A stretch of DNA of 41,353 bases. It comes from Candidatus Omnitrophota bacterium (lineage in GTDB: Bacteria > Omnitrophota > Gorgyraeia > JABMRN01 > RBG-13-46-9). The notes below the pieces were generated by a model. That model was not told where the DNA came from and did not search any database. It worked only from the letters and a program-made list of their open reading frames with translations. The stretch is taken from positions 1 through 41,353 of the forward strand of contig JADHYN010000009.1 of assembly GCA_016782425.1 (NCBI GenBank). Direction: 5' to 3'. This document shows, piece by piece, positions 23,304 through 32,584 of the stretch (position 1 is its first letter; every line of letters starts with the position of its first letter). Made by a program: the position numbers and the translations under genes.

Positions 23304-24401
23304 ATGAAACGTTCCAGATCCGCAAAGTTAAAAAAGATTTATCTTTTTAACATTCTTCTTCTCGCTTCTGTATTCCTTTTTCAGGAAGCGCGGACAAACT
23401 TTTTTGTTAGGGAACTAAGCCAGTGGCAGCTTCAAAGGCTCTTTCCCAGTGGCACCGTGGTTGAAATAGGGAATACAGGAGGAGGCATTTTTAGTAATCT
23501 CGTTTCAGAAAATGTAAGCATCCTACCCCCCGAAGAAATCTGGCAGGATGCGCCGGGCTTTAACATAAAGCGGGTGGAGGTGAATTACAGGTTATGGTAT
23601 CCGCTTTTTGGTAAAATGCCGACCCTGCCCGATGGCGAAAAGTCGCATTTGCATATTGTCCAGGGGAAAGGCTCGATAAGCGCGGAAATAGAAAGAGAAA
23701 ATAATAAATTTACGATAAACGGCAAAATCAATCACCTTAAAATTGACGGGATGGATTTTATAGGAGAATACAACGCTATCGTGGACACAGGTGATAAGGG
23801 TTCTGTGAATACCCGCATTGCCTTTAAAAACATAATCATAAATTACACCCCGTTCAGCAAGGATATAGAAGTCGCTACAAGCTATAATAGGATCAAAGGC
23901 CTTTTAGGCATAGATGATTTTAAAATCGGAAAAGAAATTAAAGGACATGGACATATTGGTTTAACCAGCCCATACGACATGTTTCTAAAATGGACAATTA
24001 CGGATCTAAATTTGAAAGATTATTTTCCGGCCGAAAACACTAACGAGAATATTTCCGGGAAAGTAAACGGAAATTTTATTTTAGAGGGCCCCGCCAGGGA
24101 AGCAGCGCTTCTCGCGCACATGGATGTCCAGGACGGAGATTTTAACGGTTTCACTTTTGATTCCGCCATGGGTGACCTAAAAGGAAAAGGCTCTTTAATT
24201 TCGATATTCGATTCGAGGATTCGTACGGAAGACACCCATTTCATATTCGGCGGTGAAATCGACCTTGCAAGGCTTAAAGATAATAACGTCTTTGACGGGC
24301 TTTTTCTTAAAGTAGACGAAAGCGCCTATGGCCAAAGCGGAGCCGGCGCTATCGGCAAATACCCGGATTCGACACGAAAAATTTTAATAGAAAAACTATA
24401 A
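23304..24401 (+). CDS. Exported AsmA/TamB-like protein of unknown function, next to mlaEFD
   Basis: The 365-residue product has an N-terminal hydrophobic helix (IYLFNILLLASVFLFQEA) and then a long beta-rich region with alternating motifs such as GKGSISAEIERENNKFTING, NISGKVNGNFILEGPAREAA and GDLKGKGSLISIFDSRIRTE. This style is typical of AsmA/TamB-like bridge proteins that move lipids between membranes, and the mlaEFD genes downstream fit such a role, but this is inference. It begins three bases after clpC and ends 13 bases before mlaE. No catalytic motif is seen. Confidence 0.55.
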   Translation: MKRSRSAKLKKIYLFNILLLASVFLFQEARTNFFVRELSQWQLQRLFPSGTVVEIGNTGGGIFSNLVSENVSILPPEEIWQDAPGFNIKRVEVNYRLWYPLFGKMPTLPDGEKSHLHIVQGKGSISAEIERENNKFTINGKINHLKIDGMDFIGEYNAIVDTGDKGSVNTRIAFKNIIINYTPFSKDIEVATSYNRIKGLLGIDDFKIGKEIKGHGHIGLTSPYDMFLKWTITDLNLKDYFPAENTNENISGKVNGNFILEGPAREAALLAHMDVQDGDFNGFTFDSAMGDLKGKGSLISIFDSRIRTEDTHFIFGGEIDLARLKDNNVFDGLFLKVDESAYGQSGAGAIGKYPDSTRKILIEKL

Positions 24402-24414
24402 CCGGAAAAGTATT

Positions 24415-25206
24415 ATGCTAAACATCAAAAAAGGAATCACAGTTTTAGGCACCAAGGCTGTGGAATTTATACGATATATCGGCGCCCTTACGATATTTGT
24501 GGGAGAAATAGGTTTTTGGCTTTTCCATCCGCCTTTCAGGTTTAAACAAGTTATGAGGCAAACTGCGAGAATGGGCGCCAGCAGCCTTCCTATAATATCG
24601 CTGATAAGCCTTTTTATTGGTATGGTTCTTGCCCTGCAGAGCGCCTATCAGATGCAAAAAATACAGGCGGAAATGTACATAGCCTCTCTTGTTGCCCTTT
24701 CCGTGATAAGAGAAATAGGGCCGGTTTTGACAGCGCTAATTGTTGCCGGAAGGTGCGGCGCAGCCATAACCGCGGAAATCGGAACGATGAAAGTAACCGA
24801 ACAGATAGACGCGCTGGAGACACTGGCGACTAACCCGATAAACTATCTTGTTGTTCCGAGATTTTGGGCACTTTTAATTTCACTTGTAACACTGACTATT
24901 TATGCGAACTTTATCGGAATGGTAGGCGGATATATTGTAGGAGTGGCAAAGCTTCGTATACCGCATCACATGTATATAAAAATGACTTTCGAACCCTTAA
25001 GACAGAGCGATATGCGAAACGGATTGTACAAAAGTTTTGTTTTTGCCATTGTAATATGCATTATAGCCTGTTTTGAGGGAATGCGCGCCAAGGAAGGAGC
25101 CGAGGGTGTCGGAAAGGCCACCACATCAAGCGTGGTAAGAAGCTTTGTGCTTATAATTGCCTGCGACTGCTTCCTTACGGCACTTATGTACTTTATCGGG
25201 AGATAG
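24415..25206 (+). CDS. mlaE: Phospholipid ABC transporter permease MlaE
   Basis: The 263-residue permease has about five membrane segments and the MlaE blocks LISLFIGMVLALQSAYQM, GPVLTALIVAGRCGAAITAE and IGTMKVTEQIDALETLATNP. With MlaF and MlaD it forms an inner-membrane complex that moves lipids between the inner and outer membrane. ATG start; four bases separate it from mlaF. The order permease-ATPase-MCE protein is the standard one. Confidence 0.95.
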   Translation: MLNIKKGITVLGTKAVEFIRYIGALTIFVGEIGFWLFHPPFRFKQVMRQTARMGASSLPIISLISLFIGMVLALQSAYQMQKIQAEMYIASLVALSVIREIGPVLTALIVAGRCGAAITAEIGTMKVTEQIDALETLATNPINYLVVPRFWALLISLVTLTIYANFIGMVGGYIVGVAKLRIPHHMYIKMTFEPLRQSDMRNGLYKSFVFAIVICIIACFEGMRAKEGAEGVGKATTSSVVRSFVLIIACDCFLTALMYFIGR

Positions 25207-25210
25207 TTTT

Positions 25211-25972
25211 ATGATAGAAATAATTAATTTATGCAAAAGTTTCAACGGACGAAAAGTACTAAACAACTTAAATCTCACCATAAATACGGGTGAGACAACT
25301 GTTATAATCGGAAGAAGCGGATGCGGCAAAAGTGTTCTTTTAAAGCACATAATAGGCCTATTGAAACCGGACGAAGGCCAGGTTTTTGTAGACGGAAAAG
25401 ACATAACAAGATTAAGCAATAAGGCTTTAAGCCAGATAAGAATGAAGTTTGGAATGCTCTTTCAGGGGTCCGCTTTATTTGATTCGCTTTCTGTATGGGA
25501 AAACGTGGCTTTTGGAATGTTGGAGCACGATAATAAAAAGAAAAGCGACGTTATAGGCAGGGTGAGAGAATGTCTTAGCATCGTGGATTTAAGAAACGTG
25601 GAAGAATTTAAACCGGCAGAACTTTCAGGAGGGATGCGTAAAAGAGTGGGTCTTGCCAGGGCCATATGCATGAAGCCCGAAATCATCCTTTACGATGAGC
25701 CAACTACGGGTGTTGACCCGATAACAGGAGACGCCGTAAACGACCTTATCAGGAACCTTCATGATAAATTGAAAGTTACCGCTCTGGCTGTCACTCATGA
25801 CATGACAAGCGCTTATAAAATAGCCGATAAAATAGCGATGCTTTATGACGGAAAAATTATTACCGTAGGGACTCCGGACGAAATAAAAAATACAAGCGAC
25901 CCTGTTGTAAAACAATTTATTAGCGGAGAAGCAGAAGGGCCGATTACCAGAGGGGGGGAAGATCATGGCTGA
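25211..25972 (+). CDS. mlaF: Phospholipid ABC transporter ATPase MlaF
   Basis: The 253-residue ATPase has Walker A GRSGCGKSV, Q-loop MLFQGSALFDSLSVWENVAF, signature LSGGMRKRVGLARAI, Walker B IILYDEPTTGVDP and VTHDM. The FDSLSVWENVAF segment is characteristic of MlaF. I chose the ATG at 25211 (MIEIINLCKSFNGRKVLNNL); the longer frame from 25157 runs inside mlaE. It overlaps mlaD by eight bases. Confidence 0.95.
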   Translation: MIEIINLCKSFNGRKVLNNLNLTINTGETTVIIGRSGCGKSVLLKHIIGLLKPDEGQVFVDGKDITRLSNKALSQIRMKFGMLFQGSALFDSLSVWENVAFGMLEHDNKKKSDVIGRVRECLSIVDLRNVEEFKPAELSGGMRKRVGLARAICMKPEIILYDEPTTGVDPITGDAVNDLIRNLHDKLKVTALAVTHDMTSAYKIADKIAMLYDGKIITVGTPDEIKNTSDPVVKQFISGEAEGPITRGGEDHG

Positions 25973-26585
25973 ATCAGATAACAAGGTTTTTGAATTAAAG
26001 GTCGGGATTTTTATAGCTGTCGGAATACTTATTTTCTTCATAGTAGCCCTTTCCATAGGAGACGTGTATCTGGTGAGGAAGGGATACCATATAAACGTTC
26101 TTTTTAATTTTGCAAACGGTATCTCAGAGAGCGCTCCTGTGAGGGTGGCAGGCGTTGACGTGGGCCAGATTGACAAGATTGATATATTTTTCGACGAAGA
26201 AGAAAAAAAGACAAAGGTGAGGCTCCTGGCATGGATAAAGGACGAAAAAATAAAAATTACCAAAGATTCAATGGCTGTTATTAACACGCTCGGACTCTTG
26301 GGAGAGAAGTACCTGGAAGTTTTTCCGGGTAAGGATACGGAGCATTTTCTTGTTTCCGGAGAGGAAATAATAGGCCACGATCCTATCCCCACCGAGCTTA
26401 TTGCGGAAAAGGTGAATAATATTGCCGATTCTGTCAATATCATTATGACACGGCTTGAGGAAGGTGAAGGTACCATCGGAAAACTATTGGTCGAAGAAAA
26501 AGTTTATGATGACCTGGAGGCATTTGTGGAAGACATTAAGAAACACCCGTGGAAACTTCTGCGCAAGTCAAAGGGAAGTAAATAA
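25965..26585 (+). CDS. mlaD: MCE-domain lipid-binding protein MlaD
   Basis: The 206-residue protein has one N-terminal membrane helix (VGIFIAVGILIFFIVALSIG) and an MCE domain with VLFNFANGISESAPVRVAGV, DVGQIDKIDI, and TLGLLGEKYLEVFPG. The C-terminal part (VNNIADSVNIIMTRLEEGEG) is helical. MlaD rings bind phospholipid on the periplasmic side of the MlaFE transporter. No other Mla components (MlaA, B, C) are in the window. Confidence 0.93.
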   Translation: MAESDNKVFELKVGIFIAVGILIFFIVALSIGDVYLVRKGYHINVLFNFANGISESAPVRVAGVDVGQIDKIDIFFDEEEKKTKVRLLAWIKDEKIKITKDSMAVINTLGLLGEKYLEVFPGKDTEHFLVSGEEIIGHDPIPTELIAEKVNNIADSVNIIMTRLEEGEGTIGKLLVEEKVYDDLEAFVEDIKKHPWKLLRKSKGSK

Positions 26586-26586
26586 G

Positions 26587-26606
26587 CCTGCCTACCGGCA
26601 GGCAGG
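26587..26606. repeat. 20-bp near-palindrome, second copy of the CCTGCC repeat
   Basis: CCTGCCTACC followed by GGCAGGCAGG; one base differs from the copy at 8521-8540. It starts one base after the mlaD stop, and its last bases form part of the ribosome site (CAGGGAG) for the gene at 26617. Confidence 0.78.
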
Positions 26607-26616
26607 GAGCAAGAAA

Positions 26617-27636
26617 ATGACTGTTATTTTTGTGCGATTATTTTTTGTATTTTTAAGTTCTATCGTCGGGTACTATGTCGGATCTCTTTTGGGAAATTTT
26701 AACGTTACGCAGGGCCTGATAGGCATGGCTATAGCCTTTTTCGGGGCAATGCTTGTAATTTTACTGGAGATAAGGCTCAAGAAACTCTCCATAAGGAATT
26801 TATCGGCAGCTGTATTCGGCCTCATATTCGGATTCTTCATGGCCTGGATACTGACGCTTGTAATAAAACTCATCCCCATGGATGAGCGGATATACTCTTC
26901 TTTAAACATTATATTGATCCTCGTATTTTGCTACCTGGGCATGGTTATAGCCATGAGAGGAAAAGACGAGTTTAACTTGATAATACCGTATGTCAGATTT
27001 ACGCGTCAGGCAGAAAGCGATGAAATCATTGTCCTGGATACGAGCGTTATCATAGACGGCCGGATTGCCGACATGGCCCAGACGCATTTTATCCAGGGAA
27101 GATTTCTCGTTCCCCGTTTTGTTTTAAGAGAACTGCAGCAAATAGCCGATTCGCAGGATGCGCTCAAGCGAAATCGTGGAAGGCGCGGGCTCGACGTTTT
27201 AAACCGACTTCAAAAGAACTCGCGTCTTACCGTTAAGATTCATGAGGAAGATTTTCCGGAAATAAAAGATGTTGATAGTAAAATTGTCAAACTCGCAAAG
27301 GTTCTGGACGCGAAAGTATTTACCAATGATTTTAACCTGAATAAAATTGCCGAACTTCAGGGGGTGAAGGTTTTAAATATAAACGACCTCGCAAATGCCT
27401 TAAAGCCCGTAGTTCTGCCGGGCGAGGAGATGGTCGTAAGGGTTACAAGGGAAGGAAAGGAATACAACCAGGGCGTGGCGTATCTGGATGACGGAACGAT
27501 GATCGTAATTGATAACGCCAGGCGCATGATAGGCCAGACCACAAAAGTTGTCGTTACAAGCGTATTGCAAACCTCTGCAGGAAGAATGATTTTTGCAAAC
27601 AAGGTTGAAGAAAATAATAGGCGAAGATCCGGATAG
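26617..27636 (+). CDS. Membrane protein with PIN and TRAM domains (YacL-like)
   Basis: The 339-residue product has four N-terminal membrane helices (from VRLFFVFLSSIVGYYVGSLL to NIILILVFCYLGMVIAM), a PIN ribonuclease-like domain (IIVLDTSVIIDGRIADM; LVPRFVLRELQQIADS; VFTNDFNLNKIAELQGV) with its acidic residues in place, and a C-terminal TRAM RNA-binding domain (VRVTREGKEYNQGVAYLDDG). The layout matches B. subtilis YacL, which in Bacillus lies between radA and ispD. Its exact RNA target is not known. I chose the ATG at 26617, after CAGGGAG. ispD starts directly at its stop. Confidence 0.9.
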   Translation: MTVIFVRLFFVFLSSIVGYYVGSLLGNFNVTQGLIGMAIAFFGAMLVILLEIRLKKLSIRNLSAAVFGLIFGFFMAWILTLVIKLIPMDERIYSSLNIILILVFCYLGMVIAMRGKDEFNLIIPYVRFTRQAESDEIIVLDTSVIIDGRIADMAQTHFIQGRFLVPRFVLRELQQIADSQDALKRNRGRRGLDVLNRLQKNSRLTVKIHEEDFPEIKDVDSKIVKLAKVLDAKVFTNDFNLNKIAELQGVKVLNINDLANALKPVVLPGEEMVVRVTREGKEYNQGVAYLDDGTMIVIDNARRMIGQTTKVVVTSVLQTSAGRMIFANKVEENNRRRSG

Positions 27637-28317
27637 ATGAAAGTAGCGTGTGTCGTTCCCTCAGCCGGCAAAGGCAAGAGGCTCGGTTCCGGAGAAGATA
27701 AGCCATTTATGCTCCTGGGCGGGAAACCGATATTGGCCCATACCTTGGGGGCGTTGGATGGTTGTAAGTTTATAGATAACATCGTTTTAGTCGCCTCGCG
27801 CAATAAATTAAAGACCTGTGGGAGGCTTGTTAAAAAATATAAATTCAGAAAAGTTTGCGCTATCGTTCCCGGGGGGAAGAAGCGTTTTGATTCCGTAAAA
27901 AATGGGCTTTCGAAAGTAAAAGACGCAAATTTCGTTTTAATACATGACGGGGCGCGTCCTTTTATAAGCCGGGAATTAATAAAGAAGGTTTTCGTTGCGG
28001 CAAAAAAACACGGAGCGGCGCTTTGCGCCACCGCTTCCAAGCAAACCCTTAAGTCCGTAAACAAGAATTTATTTATAAAAGATACCCCGGAACGAAAATT
28101 CATATGGGAAGCGCAGACGCCTCAGGCTTTCAAGAAAAGCCTGATCACAAAAGCGTATAAAAAATCAAAAAACAGAAACGCTACTGACGATTCGTACCTC
28201 GTTGAAAAATTGGGACATAAAGTAAAAATCGTTAAGGGCTCATATCGGAACATAAAAATTACAACACCCGAAGATCTGACTCTGGCAAGGGTGCTTATTA
28301 AAAAGGTTGGTTTATGA
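27637..28317 (+). CDS. ispD: 2-C-methyl-D-erythritol 4-phosphate cytidylyltransferase
   Basis: IspD makes CDP-methylerythritol in the non-mevalonate isoprenoid pathway. The 226-residue product has the nucleotidyltransferase signature PSAGKGKRLGSGEDKPFMLL, then GGKKRFDSVKNGL, LIHDGARPFIS and WEAQTPQAFK followed by ATDDSYLVEKLG. Its ATG follows the stop of the PIN-TRAM gene with no gap, and it overlaps ispF by four bases. Confidence 0.95.
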   Translation: MKVACVVPSAGKGKRLGSGEDKPFMLLGGKPILAHTLGALDGCKFIDNIVLVASRNKLKTCGRLVKKYKFRKVCAIVPGGKKRFDSVKNGLSKVKDANFVLIHDGARPFISRELIKKVFVAAKKHGAALCATASKQTLKSVNKNLFIKDTPERKFIWEAQTPQAFKKSLITKAYKKSKNRNATDDSYLVEKLGHKVKIVKGSYRNIKITTPEDLTLARVLIKKVGL

Positions 28318-28787
28318 GAGTAGGCATAGGATACGACATTCATAGATTGATGGAGGGTAAAAAGCTTGTTTTGGGCGGCATAGAGATACCTTTTATAAAG
28401 GGACTTGTAGGCTATTCCGACGCGGACGTATTACTGCATGCAATAGCCGACGCCATGCTGGGGGCCGCAAGCTTGGGGGATATCGGCTTGCATTTTCCGG
28501 ATACAGATCCGGGCTATAAAGGCGCGAGAAGCGCAGATCTTTTAAAAAAAGTAAATGATTTAATCAATAAAAATGGGTATCGACTTAACAATACGGATGT
28601 TGTTTTAGTAGCTGAAGAGCCCAAAATAAGCCCATTTGTTGCCGATATGAAAAAGAAGATTTCAGGTATTTTAAATGTTGACGAGTCGCAAGTAAGCATA
28701 AAGGCCACTACGAACGAAGGCGTAGGTTCAATCGGAAGAGGTGAAGCGATTGCGAGCTACGCTGTTGCGACGCTGGAAAAGCTTTAG
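28314..28787 (+). CDS. ispF: 2-C-methyl-D-erythritol 2,4-cyclodiphosphate synthase
   Basis: IspF catalyses the cyclisation step of the same isoprenoid pathway as IspD. The 157-residue enzyme begins [12 protein letters not shown] (metal-binding Asp and His), followed by [20 protein letters not shown] and [37 protein letters not shown] is the C-terminal signature. IspE is not in the window. Confidence 0.96.
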   Translation: MRVGIGYDIHRLMEGKKLVLGGIEIPFIKGLVGYSDADVLLHAIADAMLGAASLGDIGLHFPDTDPGYKGARSADLLKKVNDLINKNGYRLNNTDVVLVAEEPKISPFVADMKKKISGILNVDESQVSIKATTNEGVGSIGRGEAIASYAVATLEKL

Positions 28788-28803
28788 AATAATAGGGGGA
28801 AAC

Positions 28804-29529
28804 ATGCCTTTTTTAATGTTTATACTTTTTGTTTTGATTGTCGTTCTCGTGTATTTTGTGTTTGTGAGCCTTGTGTTTAGAGGGGAGATAAAAGCGACTT
28901 TTGATCGCGACCCGGCCGCCACAAGCTTTCTTGAAGTTTTGCTGACGTATGCGGGGCTTCACGCGATAATTGCTTATAGAATTACGCATAAACTCCGGGA
29001 AATAAAAATACCCTTCTTCCCGCGCCTTATTTCGCAGCTTGCAAAGTGGTTTACGGGAATAGAGATTCACCCGGGCGCCTCAATAGGCCAGGGACTTTTT
29101 ATAGACCACGGCATGGGTGTTGTAATCGGTGAAACATCTATCATAGGCGAGAATGTAACCCTCTTTCAGGGTGTGACCCTGGGCGGAACCGGCAAAGAGC
29201 GCGGTAAAAGGCACCCAACACTGGGAAACAATGTTGTCGTCGGTGCCGGAGCAAAAATTCTGGGAAACGTAAAAATAGGCGATAATGTTCAGATAGGCGC
29301 CAATGCCGTAGTAATAAAGGATGCCCCTCCAAACTCCACTGTCGTAGGCGTTCCGGGAAAAATCGTGAAAAAAGAAGGAAAAAAGATTTCCGGGGTAAGC
29401 CTTGACCACACCTCTTTACCCGACCCCATAACGCAAAGGCTTGACAGGCTTCAGAAAGAAATAGACCACATCGAAGCCGAGATCAAGGACCATCACGACA
29501 AAAAACGCCAAGAGAATGAGAATATATAA
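28804..29529 (+). CDS. cysE: Serine O-acetyltransferase with an N-terminal membrane segment
   Basis: CysE acetylates serine for cysteine synthesis. The 241-residue product has the hexapeptide-repeat domain ([59 protein letters not shown]) with the catalytic His and Asp, and the RDPAA segment close to the N-terminus as in short EpsC-type enzymes. Oddly, its first 26 residues are strongly hydrophobic ([20 protein letters not shown]), suggesting a membrane anchor. I chose the ATG at 28804; a longer frame runs inside ispF. It overlaps cysS by 14 bases, linking cysteine synthesis with its use on tRNA. Confidence 0.92.
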   Translation: MPFLMFILFVLIVVLVYFVFVSLVFRGEIKATFDRDPAATSFLEVLLTYAGLHAIIAYRITHKLREIKIPFFPRLISQLAKWFTGIEIHPGASIGQGLFIDHGMGVVIGETSIIGENVTLFQGVTLGGTGKERGKRHPTLGNNVVVGAGAKILGNVKIGDNVQIGANAVVIKDAPPNSTVVGVPGKIVKKEGKKISGVSLDHTSLPDPITQRLDRLQKEIDHIEAEIKDHHDKKRQENENI

Positions 29530-30958
29530 TACGCTCACAAGGAATAAAAAAGATTTCCAGCCCATTAAAAAAGGCGAAATCAGCATTTATGTATGCGGGC
29601 CGACTGTCTACGATGAACCTCACATCGGGCACGCAAGAAGCGCCTATGTGTTTGACGTCATAAGACGTTACCTCAAATACAAAGACAAAGGCTGCAAGAT
29701 AAAATTCGTAAGAAACGTAACCGATATCGACGATAAAATAATCAATAAGGCAAAAGAGGCATGCGCGAGCGGGGATCTTAAAACCGCCGTTAAAGAAATT
29801 TCACAAAAATACCTTGCCTCATATACCGAGTGCATGGATCGGATGGGTATTTTAAAGCCTTACAGGGAACCGAAGGCAACGGAATATATAGAAAAAATGA
29901 AAAAGTTTATCGCTCTCCTGATTAAGCGGAAAGCCGCTTATGTTGCGGACGGCGACGTTTACTTTGATATAAAAAAGGCGAAAAATTACGGAAAACTATC
30001 CAATCAAAACCTGGAAAAGATGGAAGCCGGCGCAAGAATTGCTTCAGGGGAGAACAAAAAGGACCCACTTGACTTTGCTCTCTGGAAAAAAGCCAAAGTC
30101 GGCGAACCGTCCTGGCCGAGTCCGTGGGGAGAAGGGAGGCCCGGCTGGCATATAGAATGTTCGGTAATGAGCTCGGATATTTTCGGAGGCGAATTTGATA
30201 TCCACGCAGGAGGGATAGATTTAATATTTCCCCATCACGAAAATGAGATAGCGCAGTCAGAAGGCGCGGGCAAGAAATTCGCTAAACTCTGGATGCACAA
30301 CGGGCTTTTAACGATAAATGCAGAAAAAATGGCCAAGTCTTTGGGTAATTTCATAACGATAAAAGATTTCGAGACGAAATATAAAGACCTGGATTTGCTG
30401 AAACTACTTTTTATAAACAGCCACTATAGAAGTCCCGTAGATTACACCGAGGAAAAAATTAAACAGATTAAAAAAGCGAAAGAGAGGATTAAAATATTTG
30501 TGAAGTTTGCAAATAAAACAATGGAAAAAATTGAAAGAGATAAGGGTAAGCCCAATGTTAACTATCAAGGCCACTCAGGACTACCGTGGGCAAATAAATA
30601 CAAATTAAGATTTGAAAGCGCAATGGACGACGACTTTAATACACCGAAGGCCCTTGCCGAGATATTTAGCATGATTCACGAAGGTAATTCTCTAAAGGTT
30701 GAAAATACAGCCGACACTTACTTAAAACTTAAATGTTTTCGAGATGTTCTAACTGAATTATTAGCAGGCATATTCGGTTTATCAATAAAAGAAGACTCCT
30801 TTGGCGAAGTAGAAAAAATCTTGATGAAAGAATATGAAGAATTCCGGAAACAAAAAAATTTCAAAAAATCAGATGAATTCAGACACATTTTGCTGAATGA
30901 ATATAATATCATTGTAGAGGATACGAAAGAAGGCCCGGTATGGCGAAAAAAACTTTAA
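29516..30958 (+). CDS. cysS: Cysteinyl-tRNA synthetase
   Basis: The 480-residue class I enzyme charges tRNA(Cys). It has [20 protein letters not shown] (zinc-binding Cys and HIGH motif), a second zinc-site block [21 protein letters not shown] and the KMSKS-type loop [13 protein letters not shown]. The C-terminal part from about 390 is helical and ends in [13 protein letters not shown]. The ATG at 29516 is inside the cysE end, and its own end overlaps tmk by 19 bases. Confidence 0.96.
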   Translation: MRIYNTLTRNKKDFQPIKKGEISIYVCGPTVYDEPHIGHARSAYVFDVIRRYLKYKDKGCKIKFVRNVTDIDDKIINKAKEACASGDLKTAVKEISQKYLASYTECMDRMGILKPYREPKATEYIEKMKKFIALLIKRKAAYVADGDVYFDIKKAKNYGKLSNQNLEKMEAGARIASGENKKDPLDFALWKKAKVGEPSWPSPWGEGRPGWHIECSVMSSDIFGGEFDIHAGGIDLIFPHHENEIAQSEGAGKKFAKLWMHNGLLTINAEKMAKSLGNFITIKDFETKYKDLDLLKLLFINSHYRSPVDYTEEKIKQIKKAKERIKIFVKFANKTMEKIERDKGKPNVNYQGHSGLPWANKYKLRFESAMDDDFNTPKALAEIFSMIHEGNSLKVENTADTYLKLKCFRDVLTELLAGIFGLSIKEDSFGEVEKILMKEYEEFRKQKNFKKSDEFRHILLNEYNIIVEDTKEGPVWRKKL

Positions 30959-31593
30959 AAAAAGGAATATTCATTACTTTTGAAGGGCCCGAGGGGTGCG
31001 GCAAAAGCACGCATTCTAAATTAGCGGCTAATCTCTTAAAAAAAGAAGGATACGAAGTTATCTACACCAGAGAACCGGGCGGAACCAAGCTTGGGAATAG
31101 AATAAGGGAGACCCTATTAAATTTGAAAAAGATTGATATTCCGCCTCTTATTGAGATGCTACTTTTTGAAGCAAGCCGCGCAGCGCTTGTGAAGAAAGTC
31201 ATAAAGCCCGCTCTTCTTAAAAAGAAAATTGTCATAAGCGATAGATTCAACGACGCGACCCATGCATACCAGGGCTACGCCGGCAATATACCGCTAAAAG
31301 ACATATATAAGGTAGAGACAGCATGTCTCGGAGGCATCAAACCCGATCTTACGATTATTTTAGACATCGATGTAAAAGCAGGCCTAAATAAGACACGCAG
31401 GAGTAAAAGAGACAGGATGGAGTCTAAAAAACTTTCTTTCCATAAAAAGGTAAGAAAAGGTTATCTGGCCATAGCCAGGCGGGATAAAAAAAGAGTAAAA
31501 GTAATAAGGACGAAAAAAACTAAGCGCGAAACTTTTAAAGAAGTTAAACATGAGGTTCTGAATGTCATTCGAAGATATAAAAGGGCAGGATAG
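30940..31593 (+). CDS. tmk: Thymidylate kinase
   Basis: Tmk phosphorylates dTMP to dTDP. The 217-residue enzyme has the P-loop ITFEGPEGCGKSTHSK, then YTREPGGTKLGNRIRETLLN, the DRF motif in VISDRFNDATHAYQGYAG, and a lid region RDRMESKKLSFHKKVRKGYL. Adjacency to holB is conserved across many bacteria. It overlaps holB by 32 bases. Confidence 0.94.
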   Translation: MAKKTLKKGIFITFEGPEGCGKSTHSKLAANLLKKEGYEVIYTREPGGTKLGNRIRETLLNLKKIDIPPLIEMLLFEASRAALVKKVIKPALLKKKIVISDRFNDATHAYQGYAGNIPLKDIYKVETACLGGIKPDLTIILDIDVKAGLNKTRRSKRDRMESKKLSFHKKVRKGYLAIARRDKKRVKVIRTKKTKRETFKEVKHEVLNVIRRYKRAG

Positions 31594-32584
31594 GGCTATC
31601 CGGATACTGCGCGCCAGCCTCCGGAGTAACCGAATTTTTTCAAGTTACCTGTTTGTGGGGCCGGACGGTATAGGTAAATTTGAAACCGCAAAAAATTTCG
31701 CAAAAGCCGTCAATTGCTCAAGCGAAAAAAATCCCACGGATGCCTGCGAAACATGCCCGTCGTGTAAAAGGATAAATTCAAGGGCCCACCCCGATATCTT
31801 CTTCGTAACACCGAAAGGGATATCGTCCTCGATCGGCATTGACGAGATAAGAAGCGTTATATCAAAAGCGAACCTAAAACCCTATGAAGCGAAGAAAAAA
31901 GTATTTATTATAGACAATGCCCATTCCATGAATAACGCATCATCAAACGCTTTTTTGAAAACCCTGGAAGAAGCGCCTAAAGACACGATATTTATACTCA
32001 TAAGCCGATCAAAAGAGCTTTTACTTTCCACGATCGTATCGCGGTGCCACATTATAAAGTTTTTTACAGCGTCTCCTCAAGAACTTTTAAATGTTCTTGA
32101 GGAAAAATTTAACGTCAAAAAAAATGAGGCAAAAATTTTAAACAATTTCTCAAGCTCCAGGATCGGGGAAGCCATAAGGATGAAAGACAGAGACTTGATT
32201 AAAAGGAAAAATCGGGTAATAGATAGCTTATTAGGTATAGGCGAATCTGCGTCCGATTTTTCGGAAGAAATTGCAAATTACAATACGAGAGACGAATTTA
32301 AGGAGAATCTGGAGTTTATTATTTCGTTTTTTAGAGACGTGTTCCTGTATAAAACAATGAGTGATGAAAATGCGCTTTTTCACGCAGACAAAATCGCAGA
32401 AATAAAAAATGAATGCGAAAAATTTACATTAGAAAATCTCGATTATCTTATAAAAAAAGTGATCACGCTCTCTTCGTATATAGACTATAATGTAAATCCG
32501 AAAATTATCGTCGATGTTTTAACCAACGAACTAAGGAGTTATTATGCACGAGGTAGTACAGGTAAGGCTGCGCGAAGCCGGTAA
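31562..32584 (+). CDS. holB: DNA polymerase III delta-prime subunit
   Basis: The 340-residue clamp-loader subunit has the DnaX-like fold: DIKGQDRAIRILRASLRSNR, a P-loop-like GPDGIGKFETA, a four-cysteine zinc module (first Cys in AVNCSS, then ACETCPSCKRI), VFIIDNAHSMNNASSNAFLK and the SRC motif in STIVSRCHIIKF. The usual Thr/Ser after GK is replaced by Phe, so ATP binding is probably lost, as is usual for delta-prime. The SRC arginine completes the neighbouring ATP site. It overlaps tmk and, by 41 bases, ricT; the final residues may be unimportant. Confidence 0.92.
   Translation: MSFEDIKGQDRAIRILRASLRSNRIFSSYLFVGPDGIGKFETAKNFAKAVNCSSEKNPTDACETCPSCKRINSRAHPDIFFVTPKGISSSIGIDEIRSVISKANLKPYEAKKKVFIIDNAHSMNNASSNAFLKTLEEAPKDTIFILISRSKELLLSTIVSRCHIIKFFTASPQELLNVLEEKFNVKKNEAKILNNFSSSRIGEAIRMKDRDLIKRKNRVIDSLLGIGESASDFSEEIANYNTRDEFKENLEFIISFFRDVFLYKTMSDENALFHADKIAEIKNECEKFTLENLDYLIKKVITLSSYIDYNVNPKIIVDVLTNELRSYYARGSTGKAARSR

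Noticed and set aside
25625-26476. Minus-strand open frame of 283 codons across mlaF and mlaD
   Set aside because: Antisense shadow of two clearly identified genes, with a serine/phenylalanine-rich composition typical of such shadows.
27357-28103. Minus-strand open frame of 248 codons across the PIN-TRAM gene and ispD
   Set aside because: Antisense shadow; both plus-strand genes have diagnostic motifs.
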